This document shows positions 47,613 to 55,238 of a stretch of DNA of 57,953 nt, piece after piece. The position numbers and the translations under genes were made by a program. The notes below the pieces were generated by a model, which saw only the letters and a program-made list of their open reading frames with translations, had not been told where the DNA came from and made no database searches. Origin of the DNA: Alphaproteobacteria bacterium (GTDB taxonomy: Bacteria; Pseudomonadota; Alphaproteobacteria; Caulobacterales; Parvularculaceae); NCBI GenBank assembly GCA_030426465.1, contig JAUHYK010000020.1, positions 1 through 57,953 of the forward strand, written 5' to 3'. Numbering within the stretch: the stretch's first letter is position 1; every line of letters starts with the position of its first letter.

Positions 47613-47732
47613 CTAGCGCGCGGGCTCCATGGCCGCTCCCCGAATGGGGCTAATAAGGAGTACGAGTACGAGCACCACAAGGGATACAGCCATAAGCATC
47701 GGGTCCGCGATTACCGCGCCCTCTCCCTTCAT
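47613..47732 (-). CDS. ilvL: Branched-chain leader peptide upstream of ilvD
   Basis: A short ORF of 39 codons (start at ATG 47732, with GGCGG eight bases upstream; an ATG at 47699 would give 28). Its core VSLVVLVLVLLISPI has four Val, six Leu and two Ile within 15 residues, exactly the amino acids made by the genes downstream. The stop lies about 25 bases before a perfect intrinsic terminator. Stalling at these codons when charged tRNAs are scarce would let transcription run into ilvDCBN. The composition and the terminator are directly visible; the mechanism follows from the known ilv attenuators of enteric bacteria. Confidence 0.82.
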   Translation of the reverse strand: MKGEGAVIADPMLMAVSLVVLVLVLLISPIRGAAMEPAR

Positions 47733-47823
47733 GCTGATGTCCGCCAAAGCCCGCATTTCACTACTCTTTCGCGCCGTTTTTGCAGCGCAGAACCCGCTTA
47801 CATCCGGGCCTGTTAACAAACAA

Positions 47824-47855
47824 GGAAAAAATGCCCGTTTTGGTCATTTTTTTCC
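47824..47855 (-). terminator. Probable terminator after proA
   Basis: An A/T-rich near-perfect stem (GGAAAAAATG / CATTTTTTTCC, one extra T) about 75 bases after the proA stop and before the presumed ilvL promoter. It would separate the metX-proA unit from the ilv-leu unit. The stem is weak in GC, so the call is tentative. Confidence 0.5.
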
Positions 47856-47928
47856 ATTTGGGCGCTCAGCGTGCGCGCATCATTAGCAGAATATGCTCGC
47901 TGCGGAATCGGATCTGCCGGGTGCGCCG

Positions 47929-49194
47929 TCACGGCCGCACCTGCCCTGTGCCCCGCACCACATTCTTATAGGTCGTCAACTCCTCAACCCCGGCTGGCCC
48001 GCGCGCATGGAGGCGCCCCGTGGCGATGCCGATTTCCGCGCCGAGACCGAATTCGCCGCCATCGGCGAATTGCGTCGAGGCATTGTGCATGACGATGGCG
48101 CTGTCCACTTCGTTCAGGAAACGCGCGGCGGTCTCCGTATTTTCCGTAACGATGGATTCGGTGTGCGAGGATGAGTATTTCGCGATGTGCTCAATCGCGC
48201 CGGCGACGCCGTCCACGAGCGCGACGGAAAGAACGGGGGCAAGATATTCCGTATGAAAATCTTCCTCGCTTGCTAGCGCCAGATCCGGATCGATTTTCCG
48301 CAAAGCTTCATCGCCTCGTAATTCACATCCTTTCGCCTTTAACGCGCTGGCGAGTTTCGGCCACGCCTCGCCTGCTATTGCTTCATCAATCAATAATGTC
48401 TCCGCCGCGCCGCAGACGCCCGTGCGCCGCATCTTGGAATTGACGACAATGTCCACCGCTTTCTTCACATCCGCGTCGCGATCCACATAGACATGACAGA
48501 TGCCGTCGAGATGGGAGAGCACGGGCACGCGCGCTTCCGCCTGCACCCGCGTCACCAGCGACTTGCCGCCGCGAGGGATCACAAGATCGATGCGCCCGCC
48601 AAGGCCCGACAGAAGGGCGCCGACGGCGGCGCGGTCCGGCGTCTCCACAAATTGCGCGGCGCCGTCCGGCAAGCCCGCAACCTCAAGCGCATCATGGAAA
48701 CAGTCGAACAGCGCTTTCGATGTCTTGATGCATTCGGACCCGCCGCGAAGGATCACGGCGTTGCCGGCTTTGACTGCAATCGCGGCGGCGTCGACTGTGA
48801 CATTGGGGCGGCTTTCATAGATCACCGCGATCACGCCGATAGGCGTTCTCACCCGCTCAATCTCAAGCCCGTTGGGCCGGGACCATTTGGCGATGGATTT
48901 ACCCACCGGATCGGACAGCGCCGCGATGTCTTCCAGCGCCTTTGCAATCCCCTCCATGCGTTCAGGATCGAGCGCCATGCGGTCAAGAAAGGCGGCGTCC
49001 TGTCCCTTGGCTTTTGCAACGGAAAGATCGCCCGCATTGATTTCGAGAATTTCGCCTGCGCGTTCACGGATCAGCGCCGCCGCTTTGGTCAGCGCGGCGT
49101 TCTTGCGTTCAGTCGATACTGACGCCATGACGCGCGACGCTGCACGCGTTTTCGCAGCGAGCCCGTCCATATAGGCCGTAATGTCATCGCTCAT
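47929..49194 (-). CDS. proA: Gamma-glutamyl phosphate reductase
   Basis: 421 residues. Aldehyde-dehydrogenase-like fold with PIGVIAVIYESRPNVTVDAAAIAVKAGNAVILRGGSE, the catalytic Cys in RRTGVCGAAETLLID, and SSHTESIVTENTETAARFLNEVDSAIVMHNASTQFADGGEFGLGAEIGIAT. It makes glutamate semialdehyde, the second step of proline synthesis. Its start overlaps the end of proB by four bases (ATGA). Confidence 0.97.
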   Translation of the reverse strand: MSDDITAYMDGLAAKTRAASRVMASVSTERKNAALTKAAALIRERAGEILEINAGDLSVAKAKGQDAAFLDRMALDPERMEGIAKALEDIAALSDPVGKSIAKWSRPNGLEIERVRTPIGVIAVIYESRPNVTVDAAAIAVKAGNAVILRGGSECIKTSKALFDCFHDALEVAGLPDGAAQFVETPDRAAVGALLSGLGGRIDLVIPRGGKSLVTRVQAEARVPVLSHLDGICHVYVDRDADVKKAVDIVVNSKMRRTGVCGAAETLLIDEAIAGEAWPKLASALKAKGCELRGDEALRKIDPDLALASEEDFHTEYLAPVLSVALVDGVAGAIEHIAKYSSSHTESIVTENTETAARFLNEVDSAIVMHNASTQFADGGEFGLGAEIGIATGRLHARGPAGVEELTTYKNVVRGTGQVRP

Positions 49195-50366
49195 CGCTCG
49201 CTCCTCAGGATCAGATCGTCTTTCTCCACCAGCGCAGGGCGGCGGCGATAGCCAAGCAATGCTTCGATCTTGTCTGACTTGGCGCCCGCAACCTTGCGCG
49301 CCTCGCCCGCATCATAGGCGGAAAGCCCCTGCCCGATCAGCGCGCCGTCCACACTGACGATCTCAACCGCGTCGCCGCGCGAGAACGCGCCGGTGATTTC
49401 TTTCACGCCAGCAGGCAACAGGCTCGCGCCCGTTTGCAGCGCTTTTGCGGCGCCCTCATCGATAACAAGACGGCCCGACGGCTTGAGGCGCCCCGCAATC
49501 CACTGCCGCCTGGCGCCGTCATGGGTGGTCGATGCGCGAAACAACGTCGCCGCGCCGCCGTCAAGCACTGCTTTCAAGGGATGATCCACAAGCCCCGGCG
49601 CAATGATGGTGTCGCAACCGGCGCCGCCCGCGATTTTCGCCGCCGCGATCTTCGACGCCATCCCGCCGGAACCGATCCCGGCATCCTTGTTGGCGCCGCC
49701 CGCCATGCGTTCGATCTCCGGCGTGATCGCATCAACGACGGAGATGTGTTGTGCGGCTGAATCCTTGCGCGGATCGCTGGTGTAGAGACCGTCAATGTCG
49801 GACAGAATGACCAGAAGATCGCTTTCCACCAATTGCGCGGCATGCGCTGCAAGCCGGTCATTATCGCCATAACGAATTTCACTGGTGGCGATCGTGTCGT
49901 TTTCATTGACGAGGGGCAGTGCGCCGAGATCGAGCAGCGTGCGGAACGTCGCGCGCGCGTTGAGATAACGCCGCCGGCTTTCGGTGTCTTCAAGGGTGAT
50001 AAGGATCTGCGCGATGGCCACATCATGGGGCGCAAACGCCGCTTGCCAGGCTTGCGCGAGCGCGGCCTGCCCTGCGGCGGACGCGGCCTGCTTTTCGTCG
50101 AGCCTCAGCGCGCCGGAAAGACCGAGGCGCCGGCGACCGAGCGCAATCGCGCCGGAGGTCACGACGACAACCTCGCAACCCGACTGCCTCAAACCGGCGA
50201 CGTCTTGCGCCAGCGAGGCGAGCCATGCCTCACGCACGGCGCCGCCAGACTGATCGGAAGGGCCGCACAAAATGGCGGAGCCGACCTTGATGACCAGGCG
50301 TTTCGCCACGCGCGCAGCATTAGACGCGGCGCCCTGCGCCGCGTTTTGATGTTCATCAGAAGACAT
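49191..50366 (-). CDS. proB: Glutamate 5-kinase
   Basis: 391 residues. The amino-acid kinase domain has RLVIKVGSAIL, VVTSGAIALGRRRLGL, LVNENDTIATSEIRYGDNDRLAAHAAQLVESDLLVILSDIDGLYTSDPRKD and GIGSGGMASKIAAAKIA. A C-terminal PUA domain (about 290-375) is present, as in Escherichia coli ProB. It phosphorylates glutamate and is the proline-feedback-controlled first step. It lies only nine bases after hom, so it probably belongs to the same transcript as the methionine genes. Confidence 0.97.
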   Translation of the reverse strand: MSSDEHQNAAQGAASNAARVAKRLVIKVGSAILCGPSDQSGGAVREAWLASLAQDVAGLRQSGCEVVVVTSGAIALGRRRLGLSGALRLDEKQAASAAGQAALAQAWQAAFAPHDVAIAQILITLEDTESRRRYLNARATFRTLLDLGALPLVNENDTIATSEIRYGDNDRLAAHAAQLVESDLLVILSDIDGLYTSDPRKDSAAQHISVVDAITPEIERMAGGANKDAGIGSGGMASKIAAAKIAGGAGCDTIIAPGLVDHPLKAVLDGGAATLFRASTTHDGARRQWIAGRLKPSGRLVIDEGAAKALQTGASLLPAGVKEITGAFSRGDAVEIVSVDGALIGQGLSAYDAGEARKVAGAKSDKIEALLGYRRRPALVEKDDLILRSER

Positions 50367-50375
50367 GTTTTGCTT

Positions 50376-51407
50376 CTAGCTGAAGGTCTTTACGCGGCGC
50401 AAAGTATTTTCACCTTCGTCTGGCGGCGTCTGCGCAATCTTTTCTAGCTCGGCGAAAATGCTCGAGACCGTCGGCGCGCGCCCTGCGCCTTTGCCCTGAC
50501 AGGTGAACTCAGCCCCGCCAATATTGAGCACGCGGAGCGCGTTGCCCTCTGCTTCGACATTGGAGAAGAGCGGATCATCGTCGACGCGCTCGAAACGAAC
50601 ACGCGCTGAAATGCCGCCATCGGGGGCACGCTTGACGACCGACATCTGTCTCCAGACACCGCCGATTTTCAAAAACTCCGAAGCGCGTTCCGCCGTCAAA
50701 GGCTCGACGCGAATGGCGTTCTGATCGATCTCTTTGCCGTACGCCTCATAGGTGAGAATTGAAATCTTGGCGCGCGCATCTTCGCCGGACAGATCCGCCG
50801 TCGGATCGGGCTCTGCGAAGCCAGCGTCCTGCGCCGCCTTCACGGCGTCATCGAAAGACATGCCCTGGGCCAGCGAGGAAAGGATGAAGTTCACCGTGCC
50901 GTTCAAAATCGCCGAAAGCTGGCGCGCTTCTCCCTCGCCGCGCGCGCGGCGAACCGTTTCAACCATGGGAGCGCCGCCGCCAACCGAAGGCGAATAGGCG
51001 AAAACCACATTGTTACGCCGGGCGAGATCGTGTAGCGGCGCCAAATGTCCGGCGACGGCTTGCTTGTTCGCCGTCACGATACTGACGCCGCGTGAGAGCG
51101 CAGCCTCAATCAGCCGCCGTCCCGCTTCACCGGTCGGGAGCGCATCGACAACCACATCGGGTTGCTCCACCAGGAAAACATCGGGATCGGAATAGGTCCG
51201 CAACGCTGTCAGGCGTTCATCACGCTCCTTTGCGGGGTCGCGCACCAGAGCGGCGCAAAGCGCGTAAGGCTCTGACGGCTCCGCAAGACGCAACGCTGCG
51301 CCTTCGCCAATCACGCCAAGGCCTGCAACGGCCACACGCAGCCTGCGCGGCGTGACTTGATCCCCGCCATCGCTGGCGCCGAATTTATCCTTAACTTCTA
51401 AGCACAT
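50376..51407 (-). CDS. hom: Homoserine dehydrogenase, ACT-less short form
   Basis: 343 residues, about 90 shorter than the common form because the C-terminal ACT domain is absent. NAD(P)-binding VAVAGLGVIGEGAALRL, catalytic-region VTANKQAVAGH, AYSPSVGGGAPMVETVRRARG, LSAILNGTVNFILSSLAQG and EPDPTADLSGEDARAKISIL are all present. It reduces aspartate semialdehyde to homoserine. Without the ACT domain it should escape threonine inhibition, fitting a copy dedicated to methionine. It overlaps the end of metB by ten bases. Confidence 0.9.
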   Translation of the reverse strand: MCLEVKDKFGASDGGDQVTPRRLRVAVAGLGVIGEGAALRLAEPSEPYALCAALVRDPAKERDERLTALRTYSDPDVFLVEQPDVVVDALPTGEAGRRLIEAALSRGVSIVTANKQAVAGHLAPLHDLARRNNVVFAYSPSVGGGAPMVETVRRARGEGEARQLSAILNGTVNFILSSLAQGMSFDDAVKAAQDAGFAEPDPTADLSGEDARAKISILTYEAYGKEIDQNAIRVEPLTAERASEFLKIGGVWRQMSVVKRAPDGGISARVRFERVDDDPLFSNVEAEGNALRVLNIGGAEFTCQGKGAGRAPTVSSIFAELEKIAQTPPDEGENTLRRVKTFS

Positions 51408-52624
51408 TTGCTCGCCGCCCCACTCGATAAATACGCAACTTTACCAGCGCCCGAGTCTACCGCCCGGTCCAACGCCGCTTCTATATCTCGCACAAGATCG
51501 TCTGTATGCTCAAGTCCGATAGAAAACCGGACGAGACGGTCAGAGATTCCTGCAACTTCACGCGCTTCCGGCGTCATGGCTGCATGCGTCATCGTCGCCG
51601 GCGTGCATACAAGACTTTCAAAACCACCCAGCGATTCTGCAATCGTAAACAGATTGAGATTGCGCAGAAGCTCGATGACATCGACATTTTCAGCAAATTC
51701 CACGGAGAACATGGAGCCGAAGCCTTTCTGCTGAGATTTGGCGATCTCATGACCGGGATGGTTAACAAGCCCCGGATAATAGACATTGGCGACGCGATCA
51801 TCTGCGGCAAGCCGTGACACCACGTCGCCAGCCGTCGCCTGCTGGCGTTCAACGCGAGGGAAAAGCGTTCTCATGCCGCGCAGGGTCAGGAAACTATCGA
51901 AAGGAGCGCCGGTGACGCCGGTGCAGTTGGCCCACCAGGCGAGATCATCGCCAAGCGCCTTGTCGCGCGCGAGGACGGCGCCGCCGACAACATCGGAATG
52001 GCCGTTGATGAATTTCGTCGTCGAATGAACGACAATATCGCATCCGAGATCGAGCGGGCGCTGCAACACCGGAGAAAGAAACGTGTTGTCAGCGACGACA
52101 ATCGCGCCGCACGATTTTGCATGGGCGACGACCGCCCGAATGTCGGTAATTCGCAATAGCGGATTGGAGGGCGTTTCAAGAAGCACAAGCTTTGGCTTGC
52201 GTGCGAAAGCCGCTTCAAGTTCCGCAGGATCGGTCTGGTTTGCATAAACCAGTTCAAACTGGCCGCGCTTGGCGCGCGCCGTCAAAAGCCGGTGCGTGCC
52301 GCCGTAACAATCATGGGGTGCAATGACAATCTCGCCCGGATCAACAAGGTTGAGCACAAGATCGAGCGCGGCCATGCCGGAAGAAACCACAACGCCGCGC
52401 GCAGCGCCTTCAAGCGAAGCGAGCGCCTCTTCAAGCTGCGTGCGCGTTGGGTTGCCGGAGCGCGCATAATCATATTGCGGCTTGTCCAGAGGGTCGTTCC
52501 ATCCGTAATTGGCGGACAGGTGCAATGGCGGCGACACTGAATTGTAAGCGGGGTCCGTGGCGACGCCGGCTGTGGCGATAAGCGTTTCCGGTCGCAGGGT
52601 GTCAGGGCGCTGGGCGTCGCTCAT
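51398..52624 (-). CDS. metB: Cystathionine gamma-synthase
   Basis: 408 residues. PLP fold-type I: YDYARSGNPTRTQLEEALASLEG, VVSSGMAALDL, VVADNTFLSPVLQRPLDLGCDIVVHSTTKFINGHSD with the PLP Lys, and WWANCTGVTGAPFDSFLTLRGMRTL plus ESLGGFESLVCTPATMTHA, which follow Escherichia coli MetB more than sulfhydrylases. It joins an acyl-homoserine with cysteine. Its ATG overlaps the metX stop (TAATG), so the acyl-donor enzyme and this one are made together. Confidence 0.9.
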   Translation of the reverse strand: MSDAQRPDTLRPETLIATAGVATDPAYNSVSPPLHLSANYGWNDPLDKPQYDYARSGNPTRTQLEEALASLEGAARGVVVSSGMAALDLVLNLVDPGEIVIAPHDCYGGTHRLLTARAKRGQFELVYANQTDPAELEAAFARKPKLVLLETPSNPLLRITDIRAVVAHAKSCGAIVVADNTFLSPVLQRPLDLGCDIVVHSTTKFINGHSDVVGGAVLARDKALGDDLAWWANCTGVTGAPFDSFLTLRGMRTLFPRVERQQATAGDVVSRLAADDRVANVYYPGLVNHPGHEIAKSQQKGFGSMFSVEFAENVDVIELLRNLNLFTIAESLGGFESLVCTPATMTHAAMTPEAREVAGISDRLVRFSIGLEHTDDLVRDIEAALDRAVDSGAGKVAYLSSGAASKCA

Positions 52625-53616
52625 TATTGATTCTCCTCAAAGAATTTTTTGATATGCGGGCCGATGAGATCGGCGTTTTTCAGAAAGGCGTCATGTCCGT
52701 AGAGGGACGCGATTTCGACGAATTGTGCGCCGGAAACGCCATCGGCGAGGCGCTTGAGATCGCAAAGCGGTGTGAGGCGGTCGCTGTCTGGCGCAATGAT
52801 GAGGCTTTGCGCCGCGATCTTCGCTGGATCGACGCGATGACGGTCAATGGAATCGGACAGGGTGACGTAACGCTGCGGGTCGAGATGATAGGCGTCGCCG
52901 CGCGCAATCAGATAGTCGCATACGTCGTAAGGCGCCCCTGCTGCGTCGCCGGGCGCACTGTCAAACCGCTCGGCGAACTCTTCAGGCGTGCGATAGGTGA
53001 CCATGGCGATCTGGCGCGCCAGCGACACGCCAGCCCTGGGGTCGCCAAGCTTGGCGGCGAACTCGATCACGCGCCGCTGGACGCCCCGCAACGCAGTCGC
53101 CGACGGATGAGCGCGGTCGGGCGCGGAGATGACGCATAGTTTTTCAATGCGATCAGGATAGGCTTCAGCGAAGGCAAGCCCGATCATGCCGCCATAAGAC
53201 GCGCCAAGAAATCCATAAAGCTTTTCAATGTTCAAAACGTCGAGCGCATCGGTCAGCGCCCGGGCGTGATCATGAGTGGTGATGGTGCGCGCCGTCTCGC
53301 CTGAATTGGGCAGGAAGTCGAAGCCGATCACACAAAAGCGCTCGAGGTCCACAAACCCGCCCGGCGCGATGATGTCGCTCCACCAGCCGTCGCTATCCTT
53401 GCACTGGGCCACAGCGCGCCCGGCGGAAATTCCGCCCGCTGCGATGATGGCCGGCTTTTCAAGATCGCCATAGACCCGGACTTTCAGCTCCGGGCGGCTC
53501 AAGGTTTCACCGCTGTCGAGAATGAAATCCGCGGGCAGAAAAACACTGACATCGCAAAAGGGCTGCGATTTTTTCTTCGCGCCTTTTTCGGTCCGTTCTC
53601 GTGTCGCCGCTGACAT
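52624..53616 (-). CDS. metX: Homoserine O-acyltransferase, MetX type
   Basis: 330 residues. Alpha/beta-hydrolase fold: LKVRVYGDLEKPAIIAAGGISAGR, the nucleophile elbow GFLGASYGGMIGLAFAEAYPDR (Ser in GASYGG), the acid in APDSDRLTPL and the His in LYGHDAFL. It activates homoserine with an acyl group; whether acetyl or succinyl cannot be settled by eye, although pairing with a MetB-type enzyme hints at succinyl. It is the first gene behind the SAM-I riboswitch. Confidence 0.88.
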   Translation of the reverse strand: MSAATRERTEKGAKKKSQPFCDVSVFLPADFILDSGETLSRPELKVRVYGDLEKPAIIAAGGISAGRAVAQCKDSDGWWSDIIAPGGFVDLERFCVIGFDFLPNSGETARTITTHDHARALTDALDVLNIEKLYGFLGASYGGMIGLAFAEAYPDRIEKLCVISAPDRAHPSATALRGVQRRVIEFAAKLGDPRAGVSLARQIAMVTYRTPEEFAERFDSAPGDAAGAPYDVCDYLIARGDAYHLDPQRYVTLSDSIDRHRVDPAKIAAQSLIIAPDSDRLTPLCDLKRLADGVSGAQFVEIASLYGHDAFLKNADLIGPHIKKFFEENQ

Positions 53617-53678
53617 GCTCAGCCTCTCCGCGTAAAACCCGTTCCACTCGATCCGGAAATTCGCTTGAGAGACCTAAA

Positions 53679-53719
53679 TCGGACGACATGTTGCCAATCT
53701 GGCGTCGTACTTCGTCCGA
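53679..53719 (-). terminator. Expression-platform hairpin of the SAM riboswitch
   Basis: A perfect 8-bp stem, TCGGACGA / TCGTCCGA, directly after the aptamer's closing helix, followed by ATTTAGG on the minus strand. Its first arm touches the 3' strand of aptamer helix P1, as expected for a switch between two folds. The T-run is short, so termination efficiency is uncertain. Confidence 0.65.
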
Positions 53720-53848
53720 CCCATCTCTCGGGAGGACCAACCGAAATTGGCGTCCCGCAGGAATTGGCACCTTTCCAAAAAGCCGGTCTGACTTTCTGAC
53801 GGTTGCCCCAGCGTCAAAGGGCCTATCCCTCGGCTGGTCTTGATGAGT
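53719..53848 (-). ncRNA. SAM-I (S-box) riboswitch aptamer upstream of metX
   Basis: On the minus strand the S-box landmarks occur in order: P1 ACTCATC (53848-53842) closing with GATGGGT (53725-53719), then AAGA, P2 CCAGC...GCTGG, GAGGGAT and GGCCC, then GGGCAACC, a P3 stem (CAGAAAG / CTTTTTG), GGTGCCAATTCC, and a P4 stem with CCAA-TTTCGG-TTGG. All conserved single-stranded blocks of the SAM-I class are recognisable. It would reduce expression of metX-metB-hom, and probably proB-proA, when S-adenosylmethionine is plentiful. SAM-II is the more usual class in alphaproteobacteria, so a SAM-I is noteworthy here. Confidence 0.92.
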
Positions 53849-53862
53849 TATTCGGGGAGATA

Positions 53863-53892
53863 CTTCGCGGCCGCGAAGGCGTCAACAGTATA
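53863..53892 (-). promoter_or_regulatory. Candidate promoter and operator of the met operon
   Basis: A TATACT box (minus strand, 53892-53887) resembles a -10 element; the -35 is weak. Just downstream, at 53863-53878, is a perfect 16-bp palindrome CTTCGCGGCCGCGAAG, near the expected transcription start and ahead of the riboswitch. It could be an operator or an early RNA hairpin. Confidence 0.4.
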
Positions 53893-53957
53893 TTTCAACT
53901 AATGAACAAAAATAGCCAAATCAGCTATCCCGATGACTTTTTCCGCCAATCGCGCCT

Positions 53958-55223
53958 TCACCGCTCTGGCGTTTCCCAGTCCGCCGGGGGAACATGACGG
54001 CGCTGGAGCCGGATCGCAAGGCCGAGCGAGACCCCGACCCCGATGGCGATGGTCAGGTCAGCGACCACGGTGAGGACAAGCGTTAGAAACAGCAGCACCC
54101 GATCGGAGACGGGCCCCTCGAACAAATAGCTGCGCCATTTATGAGGCTCGCTCATATTCCAGGCTGTAATCATTAGAAGCCCGGCAAGCGCCGGCATGGC
54201 AAGATAGGACGCGAGCGGCGCTGCGGCGATCATCACGGCTAAAATCGTCAGTGCATGGACGATCCCAGCTACGGGCGTCTTGCCCCCTGCCCTGACATTG
54301 GTCGCTGTACGCGCAATAGCGCCGGTCGCAGGAAGACCGCCAAACAGCGCCGAGCCGATATTCGCGGCGCCTTGCGCCAGAACTTCCGCATTGGGACGAT
54401 GGTGACCGCCGCTCATGCGGTCAGCGACCATGGCGGACAAGAGAGATTCCACGCCCGCCAGAAAGGCAATGACGAAAGCCGAGGGCAACAGTTCCTGCAC
54501 ACGCGCCAGGGAAAAATCGGGAAGCTGCGGCGCGGGCAGATGGTTCGGCAAAGCGCCAAAGCGCGACCCAATCGTGTCCACAGGCAGCGTAAAGACAAGC
54601 GCGGCGATCGAGGCGAGTGCAACAGCTACAATCAATCCCGGCAGTTTCGGTGCGAGATTGCGGAACAAAACGATCAGGACCATCGCTCCGGCGCCAAGCC
54701 CGAAAGCCGCCGGACTGAAACTCTCCCTTGCCGCCCAGAGCGCCGGGATTTTTTCAAGAAAATGCGCCGGCACAGCCTCCATGGAGAGGCCGAAAAGGTC
54801 CTTCAACTGGCTGGCGGCGATGACAACGGCGATCCCAATTGTAAATCCGTTGACCACCGCCTCGGGCACAAAGCTGATAAACTTGCCCGCCTTCAAAAAT
54901 CCGGCCGCCAGGAGGATGACGCCCGCCATAAAAGTCGCGAGGACGAGCCCGTCATAACCATGTTCCGCGATGACGCTGTAAACGACGACGATGAAAGCGC
55001 CTGTCGGCCCGCCAATCTGCACCCGGCTTCCGCCCAGAGCGGAGATCAGAAATCCCGCAACGATTGCAGTCACAATTCCGGTTGCGGGATCGGCGCCGGA
55101 AGCAATGGCGATTGCGAGGCTAAGCGGCAACGCCACCATGGCGACGGTGACGCCGGCGAAAAGATCCGCCGCGAATAACGCCGGCGTATAGGTTTTGATC
55201 GTCGTCAGAATTTTCGGCTTCAT
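53958..55223 (-). CDS. SulP-family anion permease lacking a STAS domain
   Basis: 421 residues with about 12 membrane helices. SulP hallmarks: DLFAGVTVAMVALPLSLAIAIASGADPATGIVTAIVAGFLISALGGSRVQIGGPTGAFIVVV and PEAVVNGFTIGIAVVIAASQLKDLFGL, then GVESLLSAMVADRMSGGHHRPNAEVLAQGAANIGSALFGGLPATGAIARTATNVRAGGKTPVAG. Most SulP proteins run to 550 or so with a cytoplasmic STAS domain; this one stops shortly after the last helix. The ion (sulfate or bicarbonate, for example) is unknown. It lies 15 bases after the AraC-type regulator. Confidence 0.88.
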   Translation of the reverse strand: MKPKILTTIKTYTPALFAADLFAGVTVAMVALPLSLAIAIASGADPATGIVTAIVAGFLISALGGSRVQIGGPTGAFIVVVYSVIAEHGYDGLVLATFMAGVILLAAGFLKAGKFISFVPEAVVNGFTIGIAVVIAASQLKDLFGLSMEAVPAHFLEKIPALWAARESFSPAAFGLGAGAMVLIVLFRNLAPKLPGLIVAVALASIAALVFTLPVDTIGSRFGALPNHLPAPQLPDFSLARVQELLPSAFVIAFLAGVESLLSAMVADRMSGGHHRPNAEVLAQGAANIGSALFGGLPATGAIARTATNVRAGGKTPVAGIVHALTILAVMIAAAPLASYLAMPALAGLLMITAWNMSEPHKWRSYLFEGPVSDRVLLFLTLVLTVVADLTIAIGVGVSLGLAIRLQRRHVPPADWETPER

Positions 55224-55238
55224 GCCGGCCCTTGCGTC

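Noticed and set aside
53507-53770. An 87-codon minus-strand ORF over the metX leader
   Set aside because: It lies across the riboswitch and the metX start in another frame; the RNA structure explains the sequence.
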